Assembly (NCBI RefSeq): GCF_019457615.1
Contig: NZ_CP080414.1
Span: 2,788,501 to 2,852,500 of the forward strand
Direction of reading: 5' to 3'
From: Shewanella zhangzhouensis
GTDB taxonomy: Bacteria > Pseudomonadota > Gammaproteobacteria > Enterobacterales > Shewanellaceae
DNA: 64,000 nt
Part shown: in pieces, positions 35,271 through 43,558 of the stretch
How positions within the stretch are numbered: the stretch's first letter is position 1
Layout: each line of letters begins with the position of its first letter
Made by a program: the position numbers and the translations under genes
Notes under the pieces: generated by a model
Databases searched by the model: none
The model's input: only the letters and a program-made list of their open reading frames with translations
What the model was told of the DNA's origin: nothing

Positions 35271-36797
35271 TTAAAGCTGGGATTCCAGTGGCAACAGCGC
35301 CAGCACGTCGGCCATAAAACGGCGCCAAAATCCAGCCTGGGGCTCGGCATAAATATCTTTTCCCGAGCTGAGTTCATGCCAGTAGAGGCCGTCTTTGCCA
35401 AGTTTCACCTGGTAGGTGTTATTGGTTAAAAACCGGGGCAGCCAGGCATGAATTTTCTGATTCAGCTCCCCTTGATTAACCATGACTCCCATTTCAGTAT
35501 TGAGCCAAGCCGAACGCGGATCAAAATTAAAGGAGCCGACAAAGAGCCGGTCATTGTCAAACAAAAAGCTCTTGGCATGCAAACTGGAGCGGGAACTGCC
35601 TTTCCAGGAGTGACTCGGACGCTTGCCGGTCGCTTTCACTTCATACAGGGATACCCCTGCGTGTAGGAGCGCCTCACGATATCCCTTGTAACCGGAATGA
35701 ACCGCCAGCACGTCGGTGGCAGCCAGGCTATTGGTGATCACAGTTACCGCAACACCGCGCTTGGCAAGCCCGGTCAGTAATCTGACGCCGTCTGCTGTGG
35801 GAACAAAGTAAGGCGAAATGATAACCAGACTTTCCCGGGTTTGCTGAAACTCCTCGAGCAAGGGTGTAATCATCCAGGCTTCCGCCTGCCCCTCCCGCTT
35901 GTCGTGAGGGTCGGCAAAGACTCTCGCCTCCCCCCAAAACCATTCCAGACGATTGTCCGCCATATGCCTGAGCAGCGGCGACTTGGTCAGGCGCTGAATA
36001 TAGGGATGTTCCTCAAGCTGGCGCTTTTGGTTGGCAATCAGGTCATACATGGCTGCCAGCTCATCGGACTGGACCTGATGCTCAGTCAGAAGCTCTACCG
36101 GGTAGGTGTCGCTGCCATTCCAATAGGCATCAAATTGATCGGAGACCTGCTCTACCACGGGGCCAGTCAGCAACAGGTCGAGATCCCCAAACTCCACATC
36201 TTCGTCATTGGAGAAATACTCGTTGCCTATATTGCGTCCGCCTACCACGCTGAGGCGATTATCCACCGTCAGTGATTTGTTGTGCATGCGATGATTCATG
36301 CGACCGAAATCGGAGACAAATGACAAGGCCCTGAGGGTGCGGTGAGACGATGGATTGTAGAGCCTGACGGACACATTGGGGTGACTCGCCATGACCGCCA
36401 ACTGCCGGTCGATATTGACGCTGGCAGTATCGTCCAGCAGCAGGCGTACGCGCACGCCCCGGTCTGCCGCATCCAGCAGTTGCCAGGCCAGCAGTCGCCC
36501 GGTGTCATCGTTGCGAAAGATGTAATATTGCAAATCGATACTGGCTTCGGCGGACTTTATCAGCGCCAACCTGGCCACCATGGCATCCAGCCCCTCAAAC
36601 AGCGGCAAAACACCACTTTGCCCCGGGTGGCTCGCCAGTGGCTCTGCCAGGTACCCTGCTATCAGGCTGTCCGGCGCCGACGTCAGCTTGTAACTCCGCG
36701 GTGCATCTTTAAGTTCGGGCAAGCTGCTGCAACCGCCGAGTGAGAGACACCCGAGGATCATCAGCCAAAATGAACGCCAGGAAACACGTGGGGGCAT
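35271..36797 (-). CDS. Phospholipase D family lipoprotein (ClsC-like)
   Basis: This 508-residue protein is a phospholipase D superfamily member. Residues 1-23 are a lipoprotein signal peptide ending in the lipobox LGGC (Cys23). Two HKD motifs are visible: HNKSLTVDNRLSVVGGRNIG at about residues 168-187 and HAKSFLFDNDRLFVGSFNFD at about residues 405-424. The second HKD motif includes the typical GSFNFDPRS tail. The layout resembles cardiolipin synthase ClsC (YmdC) of E. coli, which uses phosphatidylethanolamine with phosphatidylglycerol. It lies between the phosphatase and cheV genes with short gaps. Confidence 0.93.
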   Translation of the reverse strand: MPPRVSWRSFWLMILGCLSLGGCSSLPELKDAPRSYKLTSAPDSLIAGYLAEPLASHPGQSGVLPLFEGLDAMVARLALIKSAEASIDLQYYIFRNDDTGRLLAWQLLDAADRGVRVRLLLDDTASVNIDRQLAVMASHPNVSVRLYNPSSHRTLRALSFVSDFGRMNHRMHNKSLTVDNRLSVVGGRNIGNEYFSNDEDVEFGDLDLLLTGPVVEQVSDQFDAYWNGSDTYPVELLTEHQVQSDELAAMYDLIANQKRQLEEHPYIQRLTKSPLLRHMADNRLEWFWGEARVFADPHDKREGQAEAWMITPLLEEFQQTRESLVIISPYFVPTADGVRLLTGLAKRGVAVTVITNSLAATDVLAVHSGYKGYREALLHAGVSLYEVKATGKRPSHSWKGSSRSSLHAKSFLFDNDRLFVGSFNFDPRSAWLNTEMGVMVNQGELNQKIHAWLPRFLTNNTYQVKLGKDGLYWHELSSGKDIYAEPQAGFWRRFMADVLALLPLESQL

Positions 36798-36818
36798 ACA
36801 GTTGAATTCCTTTTGCTT

Positions 36819-37295
36819 TCAATTGGATTCATTCTGCATTGAATATAACACGTCGTAAACTAATTGATCCCAGCCTTCGGCCGTAAAGGCCTGCTCCCTC
36901 AGGCTGCGAACCTGACTGACCGCATGTACAGGCGCTGCGCCCCGCACCATCAGATACGCGGCCATAAGTAAGCCGGTTCTGTCATTGCCAAGGGCACAGT
37001 GCACCAGCACAGGAGTCTGCGCAGCTTCCATCTCGAGGACCCACGCCAACGCCTCACTGATGACCTGAGTTGCGTGAGTAACGTCTTCTTCCAAAGGCGG
37101 AACGTTGCGCGTTATGGGGCGGTGCAAATGGGCTATACCAGCCCTGGCCAGCGCATCGGTATCACCCGCATCGTCGGACAGGCTCACCACAGCACCTATC
37201 CCAATTTCTTTGAGTTCACCCGGGTCCCAGGGCTGACAACAAGGGCCACAGCGTCCGGCAAGTACCCCTTCAACCATCCAAAACAGGTGTTTCAT
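36819..37295 (-). CDS. Dual-specificity phosphatase family protein
   Basis: This 158-residue protein has the cysteine-based phosphatase signature VHCALGNDRTGLLMAAYLM (HCX5R then T), with nucleophile Cys and Arg conserved. The opening MKHLFWMVEGVLAGRCGPCC includes the LAGRCGP segment often seen in bacterial DSP relatives. It has no signal peptide. It may dephosphorylate phosphoproteins, phosphoinositides or phospholipid heads; the adjacent phospholipase D gene 21 bases downstream makes a lipid-phosphate substrate possible. A MipA-type or PgpP-like role cannot be decided. Confidence 0.9.
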   Translation of the reverse strand: MKHLFWMVEGVLAGRCGPCCQPWDPGELKEIGIGAVVSLSDDAGDTDALARAGIAHLHRPITRNVPPLEEDVTHATQVISEALAWVLEMEAAQTPVLVHCALGNDRTGLLMAAYLMVRGAAPVHAVSQVRSLREQAFTAEGWDQLVYDVLYSMQNESN

Positions 37296-37383
37296 GCAAG
37301 TCCCCTCTGAGGTTATTTAGCTCATTATGCCAGAGGCCGGGCTTCGCGGGATTTGATTGAGCGCAGTATTTTTATCTACGGGA

Positions 37384-37923
37384 TTAGAGCAGCAAAGGTA
37401 TTGCCGATTCGAGCTTCAGCAGACTCGCCTTCATTTCCAATCCCCATGCGTACCCGGTCAGCGCCCCACCCTTACCTATGACACGGTGGCAGGGAATTAT
37501 GATTGCCACCGGATTGGCGCCATTGGCCGCTCCAACCGCCCTGACAGCCTTTGGTCGGTGGATTTGATGGGCTATCTCTGAATAGCTGGCCGTTTCGCCC
37601 CAGGGAAGGGCGAGCAGCGCCTGCCACACAGCCCGCTGAAACTCAGTGCCTTTGGGGGCAAGCGCCAAATCAAATTGATGGCGCTTACCATCAAAGAACT
37701 CGGCAAGTTGTGTGCAGGCTGCTGCTAAATGCCCTTCGGCCCGGTTGACAGCTTGCTGTGAGTGACACATTGGCGCATCGGTAAAGGGAGCGGCCTTGAG
37801 CGCCATTAAGCCATTCTCGCTCGCTCCCAGCCACAGGGTGCCTACGGGACTGTTCAGAGTACAACTTGCCGCCATCGGCGCGGGAGCGTGCAGTTCGCAG
37901 CTGGTATTGGTGATTCGCATCAT
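37384..37923 (-). CDS. ogt: Methylated-DNA--[protein]-cysteine S-methyltransferase (Ogt)
   Basis: This 179-residue protein repairs O6-methylguanine by transferring the methyl group to its own cysteine. The active site is PCHRVIGKGG near the C-terminus, preceded by the HTH region TEFQRAVWQALLALPWGETA and YSEIAHQIHRPKAVRAVGAA. Two tandem ATGs (37923 and 37920) are possible; GAGG six bases upstream favours 37923. The frame extends to 37965 without a ribosome site. The gene follows the Ada-AlkA fusion gene on the same strand by about 135 bases, making a small alkylation-repair locus. Confidence 0.95.
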   Translation of the reverse strand: MMRITNTSCELHAPAPMAASCTLNSPVGTLWLGASENGLMALKAAPFTDAPMCHSQQAVNRAEGHLAAACTQLAEFFDGKRHQFDLALAPKGTEFQRAVWQALLALPWGETASYSEIAHQIHRPKAVRAVGAANGANPVAIIIPCHRVIGKGGALTGYAWGLEMKASLLKLESAIPLLL

Positions 37924-38058
37924 GGTGCCTCTATATGAGTTAATGGGTTTCCACGGGCCGTTCATAACGGCTATCTCTGGCCAGTCATTGCATTGCGCAG
38001 CGGAAAATCTGCGTGGGTAGTTGGTTAAGTAAACGCTTACGGGTCTCAGGCACGGTGT

Positions 38059-39543
38059 TTAGACTTCGGTATGCCAGAGCGCCAGGGTGAGATAGCTGCC
38101 CCAGGGAGAAACCTCACTTTTTAGCGTGTCTGGCACCTTTGTCCAGCCCATGGCGCAGAGCTTTTGCTTAACGACCAAATCACCCACCAGCAATACATCG
38201 GGGTCCGACAGTCCCCGCATGCGGGCATAACTCACGGTCCAGGGACCGACTCCTTTTACTGCGAGCAAGGCCTGATCGTTCGGCTGGGGATCACGGCTAA
38301 AAAGCGCTGCCACCTCTCGCAGTGCATTCTTCCTGCTCCCCGGCATTTTCAGGCTTTCGAGGGTGGCCGACGCAACCTGTTCCGCAGTGGGAAAAACCCG
38401 GCAGCGTCTGCCGCCAAGTTCAACCTCGTCTGTTGTTTCGTCTGTCAGCAGCCCCAGGAGTCTCGTCGCCTGGACAAGACTCACCTGTTGCCCCAATACG
38501 GCGCGGCATGCGGCCTCAAAAAAGCTGCCGGCTCCCGGTAATGTCATGGTATTGAGCGTGACTCCCTCGGGCATCTTGCCCTGAATATGCTCATGAATGA
38601 GTGAGAGATTGGCATCCACATCCAACACCCGCTTAATTTCGGCGAGCCACTGGCTGAGCGCACTCACCCGCCCACCCGGATAAATGGTCACCGCCAAGGT
38701 ATTTTTGTCTGTCAGCAAACACGCCTCAAACCAGCCGGCGTCGCCCGCAACCCGGAGGGTACGGCCATAGCACGGCTCGTCTGCATCGTTGGAAAACCAC
38801 TCAGCACCTGGAATGGCCCTTGCCATGAAAAAGGCCCTGAGCCGCATAAAATCGTAAGGTGGCCTGAAACTTAAGTGAAGACGAATGCCACTGTCCTGCA
38901 CCTTACTGGCAGCGCGTATGTCGCTTGGCGTTAAAGCCAGCCGCTCGCGGAATACTTCATTGAATCGCCGCACCGACCCAAAACCGGCCGCAAAGGCCAC
39001 ATCGGTAATGGGCAGCGACGTTTGATGCAAGAGTGCCTTGGCCAACAGCAAGCGGCGATAATCACCATAAGCCTTGGGCGACATGCCCAGTTGCTCACCA
39101 AACAGCTTGCGAAGGTATCTGCTGCCAACCCCCACACGCTCGGCGAGCGCTTCCATTGCCTGAGCCTGAGTTTGAGCCAGCTCGGATGTATGTTCGTCGG
39201 TTGCATTCAAGGCTCCCGCGTCTATGAGTGCCATAGCCCGGGACAGGGTCGTTGCCGTACCGCGCCAGGGTGACGAGCCTGGCGCTGACTCGGGCCGACA
39301 CCTCAGACACGGCCTTAAGCCTTGGGCAGCCGCGGCCTGGGCAGAAGCGAAATAACGCACATTTTCTTCTTTGGGAGATGTGGCCGGACAAATGGGACGA
39401 CAATAGATGCCGGTGGAGAACACACCGGTAAAAAACAGTCCGTCGAAGCGGGCATCGCGACTCAAACGCGCCCGTTGGCATATTTCTGCGGAGGGTAGTT
39501 GTTGGAACACGGGCAGATCCCAGGATGATGAACCTTGAGTCAC
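38059..39543 (-). CDS. Ada-AlkA fusion: methyl sensor, AraC HTH and 3-methyladenine glycosylase
   Basis: This roughly 494-residue protein has three parts. First comes an Ada-type zinc domain with methyl-accepting Cys (IYCRPIC and PCLRCRPE) at about residues 40-95. Then comes an AraC-type helix-turn-helix region (TDVAFAAGFGSVRRFNEVFR) at about residues 185-220. Last is an AlkA-like glycosylase with AlkA N domain and HhH-GPD motif (LLAVKGVGPWTVSYARMRGL), whose catalytic Asp is in VGDLVVK. I chose the GTG at 39543 because AGG lies upstream; a TTG at 39567 is also possible. The protein can sense methyl phosphotriesters and remove alkylated bases. It is divergent from the ABC gene. Confidence 0.92.
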   Translation of the reverse strand: MTQGSSSWDLPVFQQLPSAEICQRARLSRDARFDGLFFTGVFSTGIYCRPICPATSPKEENVRYFASAQAAAAQGLRPCLRCRPESAPGSSPWRGTATTLSRAMALIDAGALNATDEHTSELAQTQAQAMEALAERVGVGSRYLRKLFGEQLGMSPKAYGDYRRLLLAKALLHQTSLPITDVAFAAGFGSVRRFNEVFRERLALTPSDIRAASKVQDSGIRLHLSFRPPYDFMRLRAFFMARAIPGAEWFSNDADEPCYGRTLRVAGDAGWFEACLLTDKNTLAVTIYPGGRVSALSQWLAEIKRVLDVDANLSLIHEHIQGKMPEGVTLNTMTLPGAGSFFEAACRAVLGQQVSLVQATRLLGLLTDETTDEVELGGRRCRVFPTAEQVASATLESLKMPGSRKNALREVAALFSRDPQPNDQALLAVKGVGPWTVSYARMRGLSDPDVLLVGDLVVKQKLCAMGWTKVPDTLKSEVSPWGSYLTLALWHTEV

Positions 39544-39713
39544 TTTACCTGAGGGCCTTGTTATCAACCAGCGGAAATCGGCCCTTAACCCGAATCCCCT
39601 CTCCCACTCCCGTTTGCTTTTTGGCTAACGGCATAATCTGAAACAGAAATTAACAGTCACCCGCAAGTCCAATTGGGATATGCTGTGGCGATTGCTAATG
39701 GAACCAAAAAATT

Positions 39714-41552
39714 ATGATTAAACTTTTTCAACTATTCGAGCGCTGGACACAGGCGTTACCGGAAACAGACCCCAGCAAACCACCTGCTACCCTGTTTGCA
39801 TTCTGTCGCCACTATACCCGCGGATTTGAAGTCCCCCTCATCAGCATGTCATTGCTGACAGCCCTGCTGGCTGCGCTTGAAGTGTCGCTGTTTGGATTTA
39901 TGGGGCAGTTGGTGGATTGGTTGGTAAATAAGGACCCGGCAACCCTGCTGCAGGATGAAGGCAGAACGCTGCTTGGCATGACCTTGCTGGTACTGGTGGC
40001 AATTCCGCTGCTGGTGCTGCTGCACGCCCTCATTGCCTATCAAAGCCTGCTGGGCAACTATCCCATGTCGATTCGCTGGTTGGCACACCGCTACTTGCTG
40101 AAACAAAGCATCGGTTTTTATCAAAATGAATTTGCCGGCCGTATTGCCACCAAGGTAATGCAATCCGCGCTCGCGGTGCGGGAAACCGTGATGAAACTGC
40201 TGGATGTGGCCGTGTATATTCTGGTGTATTTCACCTCTATGCTGGTGATCATCGCCCAAAGCGACTGGCGACTGATGCTCCCCATGCTGGTATGGCTCTG
40301 CTTCTATGTGGCACTCCAGTGGTATTTCATTCCCCGATTGAAACAGGTATCAACGGAGCAGGCTGATGCCCGCTCGACCATGACAGGTCGCATTGTCGAC
40401 AGCTACACCAATATTTCCACCGTGAAACTCTTTTCCCATACCCAGAGAGAAGCAGACTATGCCCGTGATGCCATGGGTGGCTTTTTGGATACCGTGTACC
40501 GGCAAATGCGTTTGGTGACAGGACTTAACGTCAGTGTGCAGGTCATCAACTACATGCTGGTGTTTGCCGTTGCTGCAATTGCCATTTTCTTGTGGACAGA
40601 CCAAGCCATCACCATAGGTGCCATCGCCATAGCCGTGAGTCTCGCACTACGTCTCAATGGCATGAGCCAGTGGATCATGTGGGAGGTAAGCTCGCTTTTT
40701 GAAAACATAGGTACAGTGGTAGATGGGATGAATACCCTCTCCAAACCCACTCAAATAGAAGACAACCAAAACGCCAAGGCGCTGCAGGTCAGCAATGGGG
40801 AAATCCAGTATCGGGACGTGAGCTTTCATTATGGCGAAGGCAGCGGGGTGATTGACGGATTGGAACTTAATATTCGCCCCGGTGAAAAAGTGGGACTCGT
40901 GGGCCGTTCAGGCGCCGGGAAATCCACCATGGTGAATCTGTTGATGCGCTTTTATGACGTGGAGCGCGGTGAAATACTTATCGACGGCCAGCCCATCAAC
41001 TCTGTAACGCAGGATTCGCTGCGGGCCCACATCGGTATGGTGACCCAGGACACCTCTTTGCTGCATCGCACTATTCGGGAAAATATTCTCTACGGTCGCC
41101 CGGATGCAACAGAAGAAGAGCTCGATAAGGCCATCGACAGGGCTCAGGCTCGGGAGTTTATCGAGCAGCTCAGCGACCCATCCGGAAACCATGGATTGGA
41201 TGCCATGGTGGGCGAGCGTGGCGTTAAGCTTTCCGGCGGCCAGCGTCAGCGCATTGCCATCGCCCGGGTGCTGCTGAAAGACGCGCCCATTCTGATTTTG
41301 GACGAAGCCACCTCTGCGCTGGACTCCGAAGTAGAGGCGGCTATTCAGGAAAGTCTTTACCAGTTAATGGAAGGTAAAACTGTGATAGCCATTGCCCACA
41401 GACTCTCAACCATCGCCGCCATGGACAGGCTTATCGTGCTGGATGAAGGCAAAATCGTTGAGCAAGGCAGCCACAAGGAACTGGTGGCCCATGGCGGCAT
41501 ATACGCTCAGCTGTGGGCCCATCAGACCGGTGGTTTCCTCGGGACTGAGTAG
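39714..41552 (+). CDS. ABC transporter, fused permease and ATPase (exporter type)
   Basis: This 612-residue half-transporter has an N-terminal domain with six membrane segments (residues about 35-335) and a C-terminal ATPase (residues about 360-600). The ATPase shows Walker A GRSGAGKSTMV, signature LSGGQRQRIAIAR and Walker B ILILDEATSALD, plus an H-loop in IAHRLST. The membrane part starts after an unusual 35-residue N-terminal tail. It functions as a homodimer or a heterodimer and exports an unknown substrate; lipid, peptide and drug export are all compatible. A terminator follows at 41570. No partner subunit is encoded nearby. Confidence 0.93.
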   Translation: MIKLFQLFERWTQALPETDPSKPPATLFAFCRHYTRGFEVPLISMSLLTALLAALEVSLFGFMGQLVDWLVNKDPATLLQDEGRTLLGMTLLVLVAIPLLVLLHALIAYQSLLGNYPMSIRWLAHRYLLKQSIGFYQNEFAGRIATKVMQSALAVRETVMKLLDVAVYILVYFTSMLVIIAQSDWRLMLPMLVWLCFYVALQWYFIPRLKQVSTEQADARSTMTGRIVDSYTNISTVKLFSHTQREADYARDAMGGFLDTVYRQMRLVTGLNVSVQVINYMLVFAVAAIAIFLWTDQAITIGAIAIAVSLALRLNGMSQWIMWEVSSLFENIGTVVDGMNTLSKPTQIEDNQNAKALQVSNGEIQYRDVSFHYGEGSGVIDGLELNIRPGEKVGLVGRSGAGKSTMVNLLMRFYDVERGEILIDGQPINSVTQDSLRAHIGMVTQDTSLLHRTIRENILYGRPDATEEELDKAIDRAQAREFIEQLSDPSGNHGLDAMVGERGVKLSGGQRQRIAIARVLLKDAPILILDEATSALDSEVEAAIQESLYQLMEGKTVIAIAHRLSTIAAMDRLIVLDEGKIVEQGSHKELVAHGGIYAQLWAHQTGGFLGTE

Positions 41553-41569
41553 CCTTTATCCACTCAATC

Positions 41570-41599
41570 AAAGGGCACAAAGCAACTGCGCCCTTTTTT
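41570..41599 (+). terminator. Rho-independent terminator of ABC exporter
   Basis: The stem AAAGGGC (41570-41576) and GCCCTTT (41590-41596) is followed by more T, about 20 bases after the stop codon. Confidence 0.82.
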
Positions 41600-41886
41600 A
41601 TTGCCTGTCTACGTCCAATCCTTATTCCTGCCAATCACAGACAAACCTTGCTGATATTTAAGATATAGAGAGTTGCTATATTGAAACGTAAGACGAGATG
41701 GGTAACCGGCCGGGGCCAGGATTTGCTATCACCTTGATGACGCGAACCACCGGAGACAGCACTGCGCCAATTCCCAGTATCAAATATTCAGCGTATTCAC
41801 TAAAAAAACACTGCAGTCAGAGACTTAAGGAAAGGAGGTATTCGGGTATTTGAAGAGTGCTAACGAAACACATACGTTGGAAAACA
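41600..41886. other. Intergenic region before tRNA array terminator
   Basis: No gene is supported. A perfect Shine-Dalgarno-like AAAGGAGGT occurs at 41831-41839, but the frames that follow run only 20 codons (TTG at 41850) or pass through the terminator and tRNA genes (GTG at 41857), so I do not call a CDS. Confidence 0.4.
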
Positions 41887-41910
41887 AAAAACCACCCAGT
41901 GGGTGGTTTT
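41887..41910 (-). terminator. Terminator of tRNA-Ala/tRNA-Glu operon
   Basis: On the minus strand a stem AAAACCACCC / GGGTGGTTTT is followed by a T run. It lies immediately after the last tRNA-Ala. Confidence 0.88.
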
Positions 41911-41915
41911 AAATT

Positions 41916-41991
<76 letters not shown>

Positions 41992-42028
41992 AAAATCTTC
42001 ACTGAAATAGCCAAAACTTCAGAAAATG

Positions 42029-42104
42029 TGGCATCCCCTAGGGGATTCGAACCCCTGTTACCGCCGTGAAAGGGCGGTGTCCTAGGCCTCTAGACGAAGG
42101 GGAC
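42029..42104 (-). tRNA. tRNA-Glu(TTC), copy 1
   Basis: This 76-nt gene begins GTCCCCTTCGTCTAGAGGCC on the minus strand and has an encoded CCA. The anticodon loop CTTTCAC gives TTC. The sequence closely matches E. coli tRNA-Glu. Confidence 0.97.
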
Positions 42105-42140
42105 ACTGGACTTAAGTGTTTAGACTCGCTTAAAAGAGTG

Positions 42141-42231
42141 TGGCATCCCCCGGGGGATTCGAACCACTGTGACCGCCGACTCTCTACCCAGAGAAAGTGG
42201 GCGGTGTCCAAGATTTCCCTACGAAGGGGAC
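42141..42231 (-). pseudogene. Degenerate tRNA-Glu-like unit 1, hairpin-expanded anticodon arm
   Basis: This 91-nt unit occupies a tRNA-Glu position in the array and keeps the acceptor stem and the CCA end. The D arm is scrambled and the T arm has two mismatches. In place of the CTTTCAC anticodon loop it carries CC-GCCC, then a 20-nt insert ACTTTCTCTGGGTAGAGAGT, then CGGCGG. The insert folds as a 7-bp stem (ACTTTCT with AGAGAGT, one T-G wobble) and a 6-base loop. It has no normal Glu anticodon, so it is not an ordinary tRNA. A second unit with the same insert lies at 43049-43139. Alternative: a decaying gene copy or a tRNA-derived RNA. Confidence 0.8.
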
Positions 42232-42265
42232 CCTGGACTCACGATTAACGCCGTGAACACGTATT

Positions 42266-42341
<76 letters not shown>

Positions 42342-42378
42342 AAAATCTTCACTGAAATAGCCAAAACTTCAGAAAATG

Positions 42379-42454
42379 TGGCATCCCCTAGGGGATTCGA
42401 ACCCCTGTTACCGCCGTGAAAGGGCGGTGTCCTAGGCCTCTAGACGAAGGGGAC
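42379..42454 (-). tRNA. tRNA-Glu(TTC), copy 2
   Basis: This 76-nt gene is identical to copy 1 of tRNA-Glu, with anticodon TTC and encoded CCA. Confidence 0.97.
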
Positions 42455-42488
42455 CCTGGACTCACGTTTAACGCCGTGAACACGTATT

Positions 42489-42564
<76 letters not shown>

Positions 42565-42601
42565 GAAATCTTCACTGAAATAGCAAAAACTTCAGAAAAT
42601 G

Positions 42602-42677
42602 TGGCATCCCCTAGGGGATTCGAACCCCTGTTACCGCCGTGAAAGGGCGGTGTCCTAGGCCTCTAGACGAAGGGGAC
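42602..42677 (-). tRNA. tRNA-Glu(TTC), copy 3
   Basis: This 76-nt gene is identical to the other tRNA-Glu copies. Confidence 0.97.
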
Positions 42678-42711
42678 CCCGGACTCACGATTAACGCCGT
42701 GAACACGTATT

Positions 42712-42787
<76 letters not shown>

Positions 42788-42824
42788 GAAATCTTCACTG
42801 AAATAGCAAAAACTTCAAAAAATG

Positions 42825-42900
42825 TGGCATCCCCTAGGGGATTCGAACCCCTGTTACCGCCGTGAAAGGGCGGTGTCCTAGGCCTCTAGACGAAGGGGAC
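42825..42900 (-). tRNA. tRNA-Glu(TTC), copy 4
   Basis: This 76-nt gene is identical to the other tRNA-Glu copies. It adjoins copy 5 through the Glu-Glu type spacer of 36 bases. Confidence 0.97.
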
Positions 42901-42936
42901 CCTGGACTTAAGTGTTTAGACTCGCTTAAAAGAGTG

Positions 42937-43012
42937 TGGCATCCCCTAGGGGATTCGAACCCCTGTTACCGCCGTGAAAGGGCGGTGTCCTAGGCCTCTA
43001 GACGAAGGGGAC
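42937..43012 (-). tRNA. tRNA-Glu(TTC), copy 5
   Basis: This 76-nt gene is identical to the other tRNA-Glu copies. It is followed in plus-strand order by the degenerate unit 2. Confidence 0.97.
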
Positions 43013-43048
43013 CCTGGACTTAAGTGTTTAGACTCGCTTAAAAGAGTG

Positions 43049-43139
43049 TGGCATCCCTTGCGGGATTCAAACCACTGTTACCGCCGACTCTCTATCCAAA
43101 GAAAGTGGGCGGTGCCCTAGGCCTCCATGCGAAGTAGAC
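43049..43139 (-). pseudogene. Degenerate tRNA-Glu-like unit 2, hairpin-expanded anticodon arm
   Basis: This 91-nt unit has the same layout as unit 1. The acceptor and T stems are more eroded (GTCTACT against AAGGGAT, and only two T-arm pairs hold), but D-arm sequence GGAGGCCTAGG is closer to real tRNA-Glu. The anticodon arm carries the same 20-nt hairpin insert with the 7-bp stem unchanged. The only two differences from unit 1 in the insert are in the loop (CTGGGT versus TTGGAT). The stem is therefore better preserved than the tRNA body. Whether this is by selection or gene conversion is open. Confidence 0.8.
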
Positions 43140-43175
43140 CCTGGACTTAAGTGTTTAGACTCGCTTAAAAGAGTG

Positions 43176-43251
43176 TGGCATCCCCTAGGGGATTCGAACC
43201 CCTGTTACCGCCGTGAAAGGGCGGTGTCCTAGGCCTCTAGACGAAGGGGAC
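43176..43251 (-). tRNA. tRNA-Glu(TTC), copy 6
   Basis: This 76-nt gene is identical to the other tRNA-Glu copies. Confidence 0.97.
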
Positions 43252-43287
43252 CCTGGACTTAAGTGTTTAGACTCGCTTAAAAGAGTG

Positions 43288-43363
43288 TGGCATCCCCTAG
43301 GGGATTCGAACCCCTGTTACCGCCGTGAAAGGGCGGTGTCCTAGGCCTCTAGACGAAGGGGAC
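43288..43363 (-). tRNA. tRNA-Glu(TTC), copy 7
   Basis: This 76-nt gene is identical to the other tRNA-Glu copies. It is the second unit of the transcript, after tRNA-Ala copy 5, with a short spacer. Confidence 0.97.
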
Positions 43364-43378
43364 CCGGACCGAGAAACT

Positions 43379-43454
<76 letters not shown>

Positions 43455-43521
43455 TCGTTTCTCTTACTGCATTTGAGTGTGCTGCCAGCGTTGCTGACAC
43501 CGTGTCTCGACTGCGTGGCGC

Positions 43522-43550
43522 ATTCTATGCAGCACACCAAAATGTGTCAA
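43522..43550 (-). promoter_or_regulatory. Promoter of the tRNA-Ala/tRNA-Glu operon
   Basis: On the minus strand a consensus -35 TTGACA (43545-43550) and -10 TAGAAT (43522-43527) are 17 bases apart. The following GCGCCAC is a GC-rich discriminator, which in stable-RNA promoters is associated with ppGpp control. It starts nine bases after the gltX stop codon. Confidence 0.88.
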
Positions 43551-43558
43551 CGCCTTTT

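Noticed and set aside
41831..41880. Perfect AAAGGAGGT followed by short open frames
   Set aside because: The first frame is 20 codons ending inside the terminator, and the other continues through tRNA genes. Spacing is poor for both starts.
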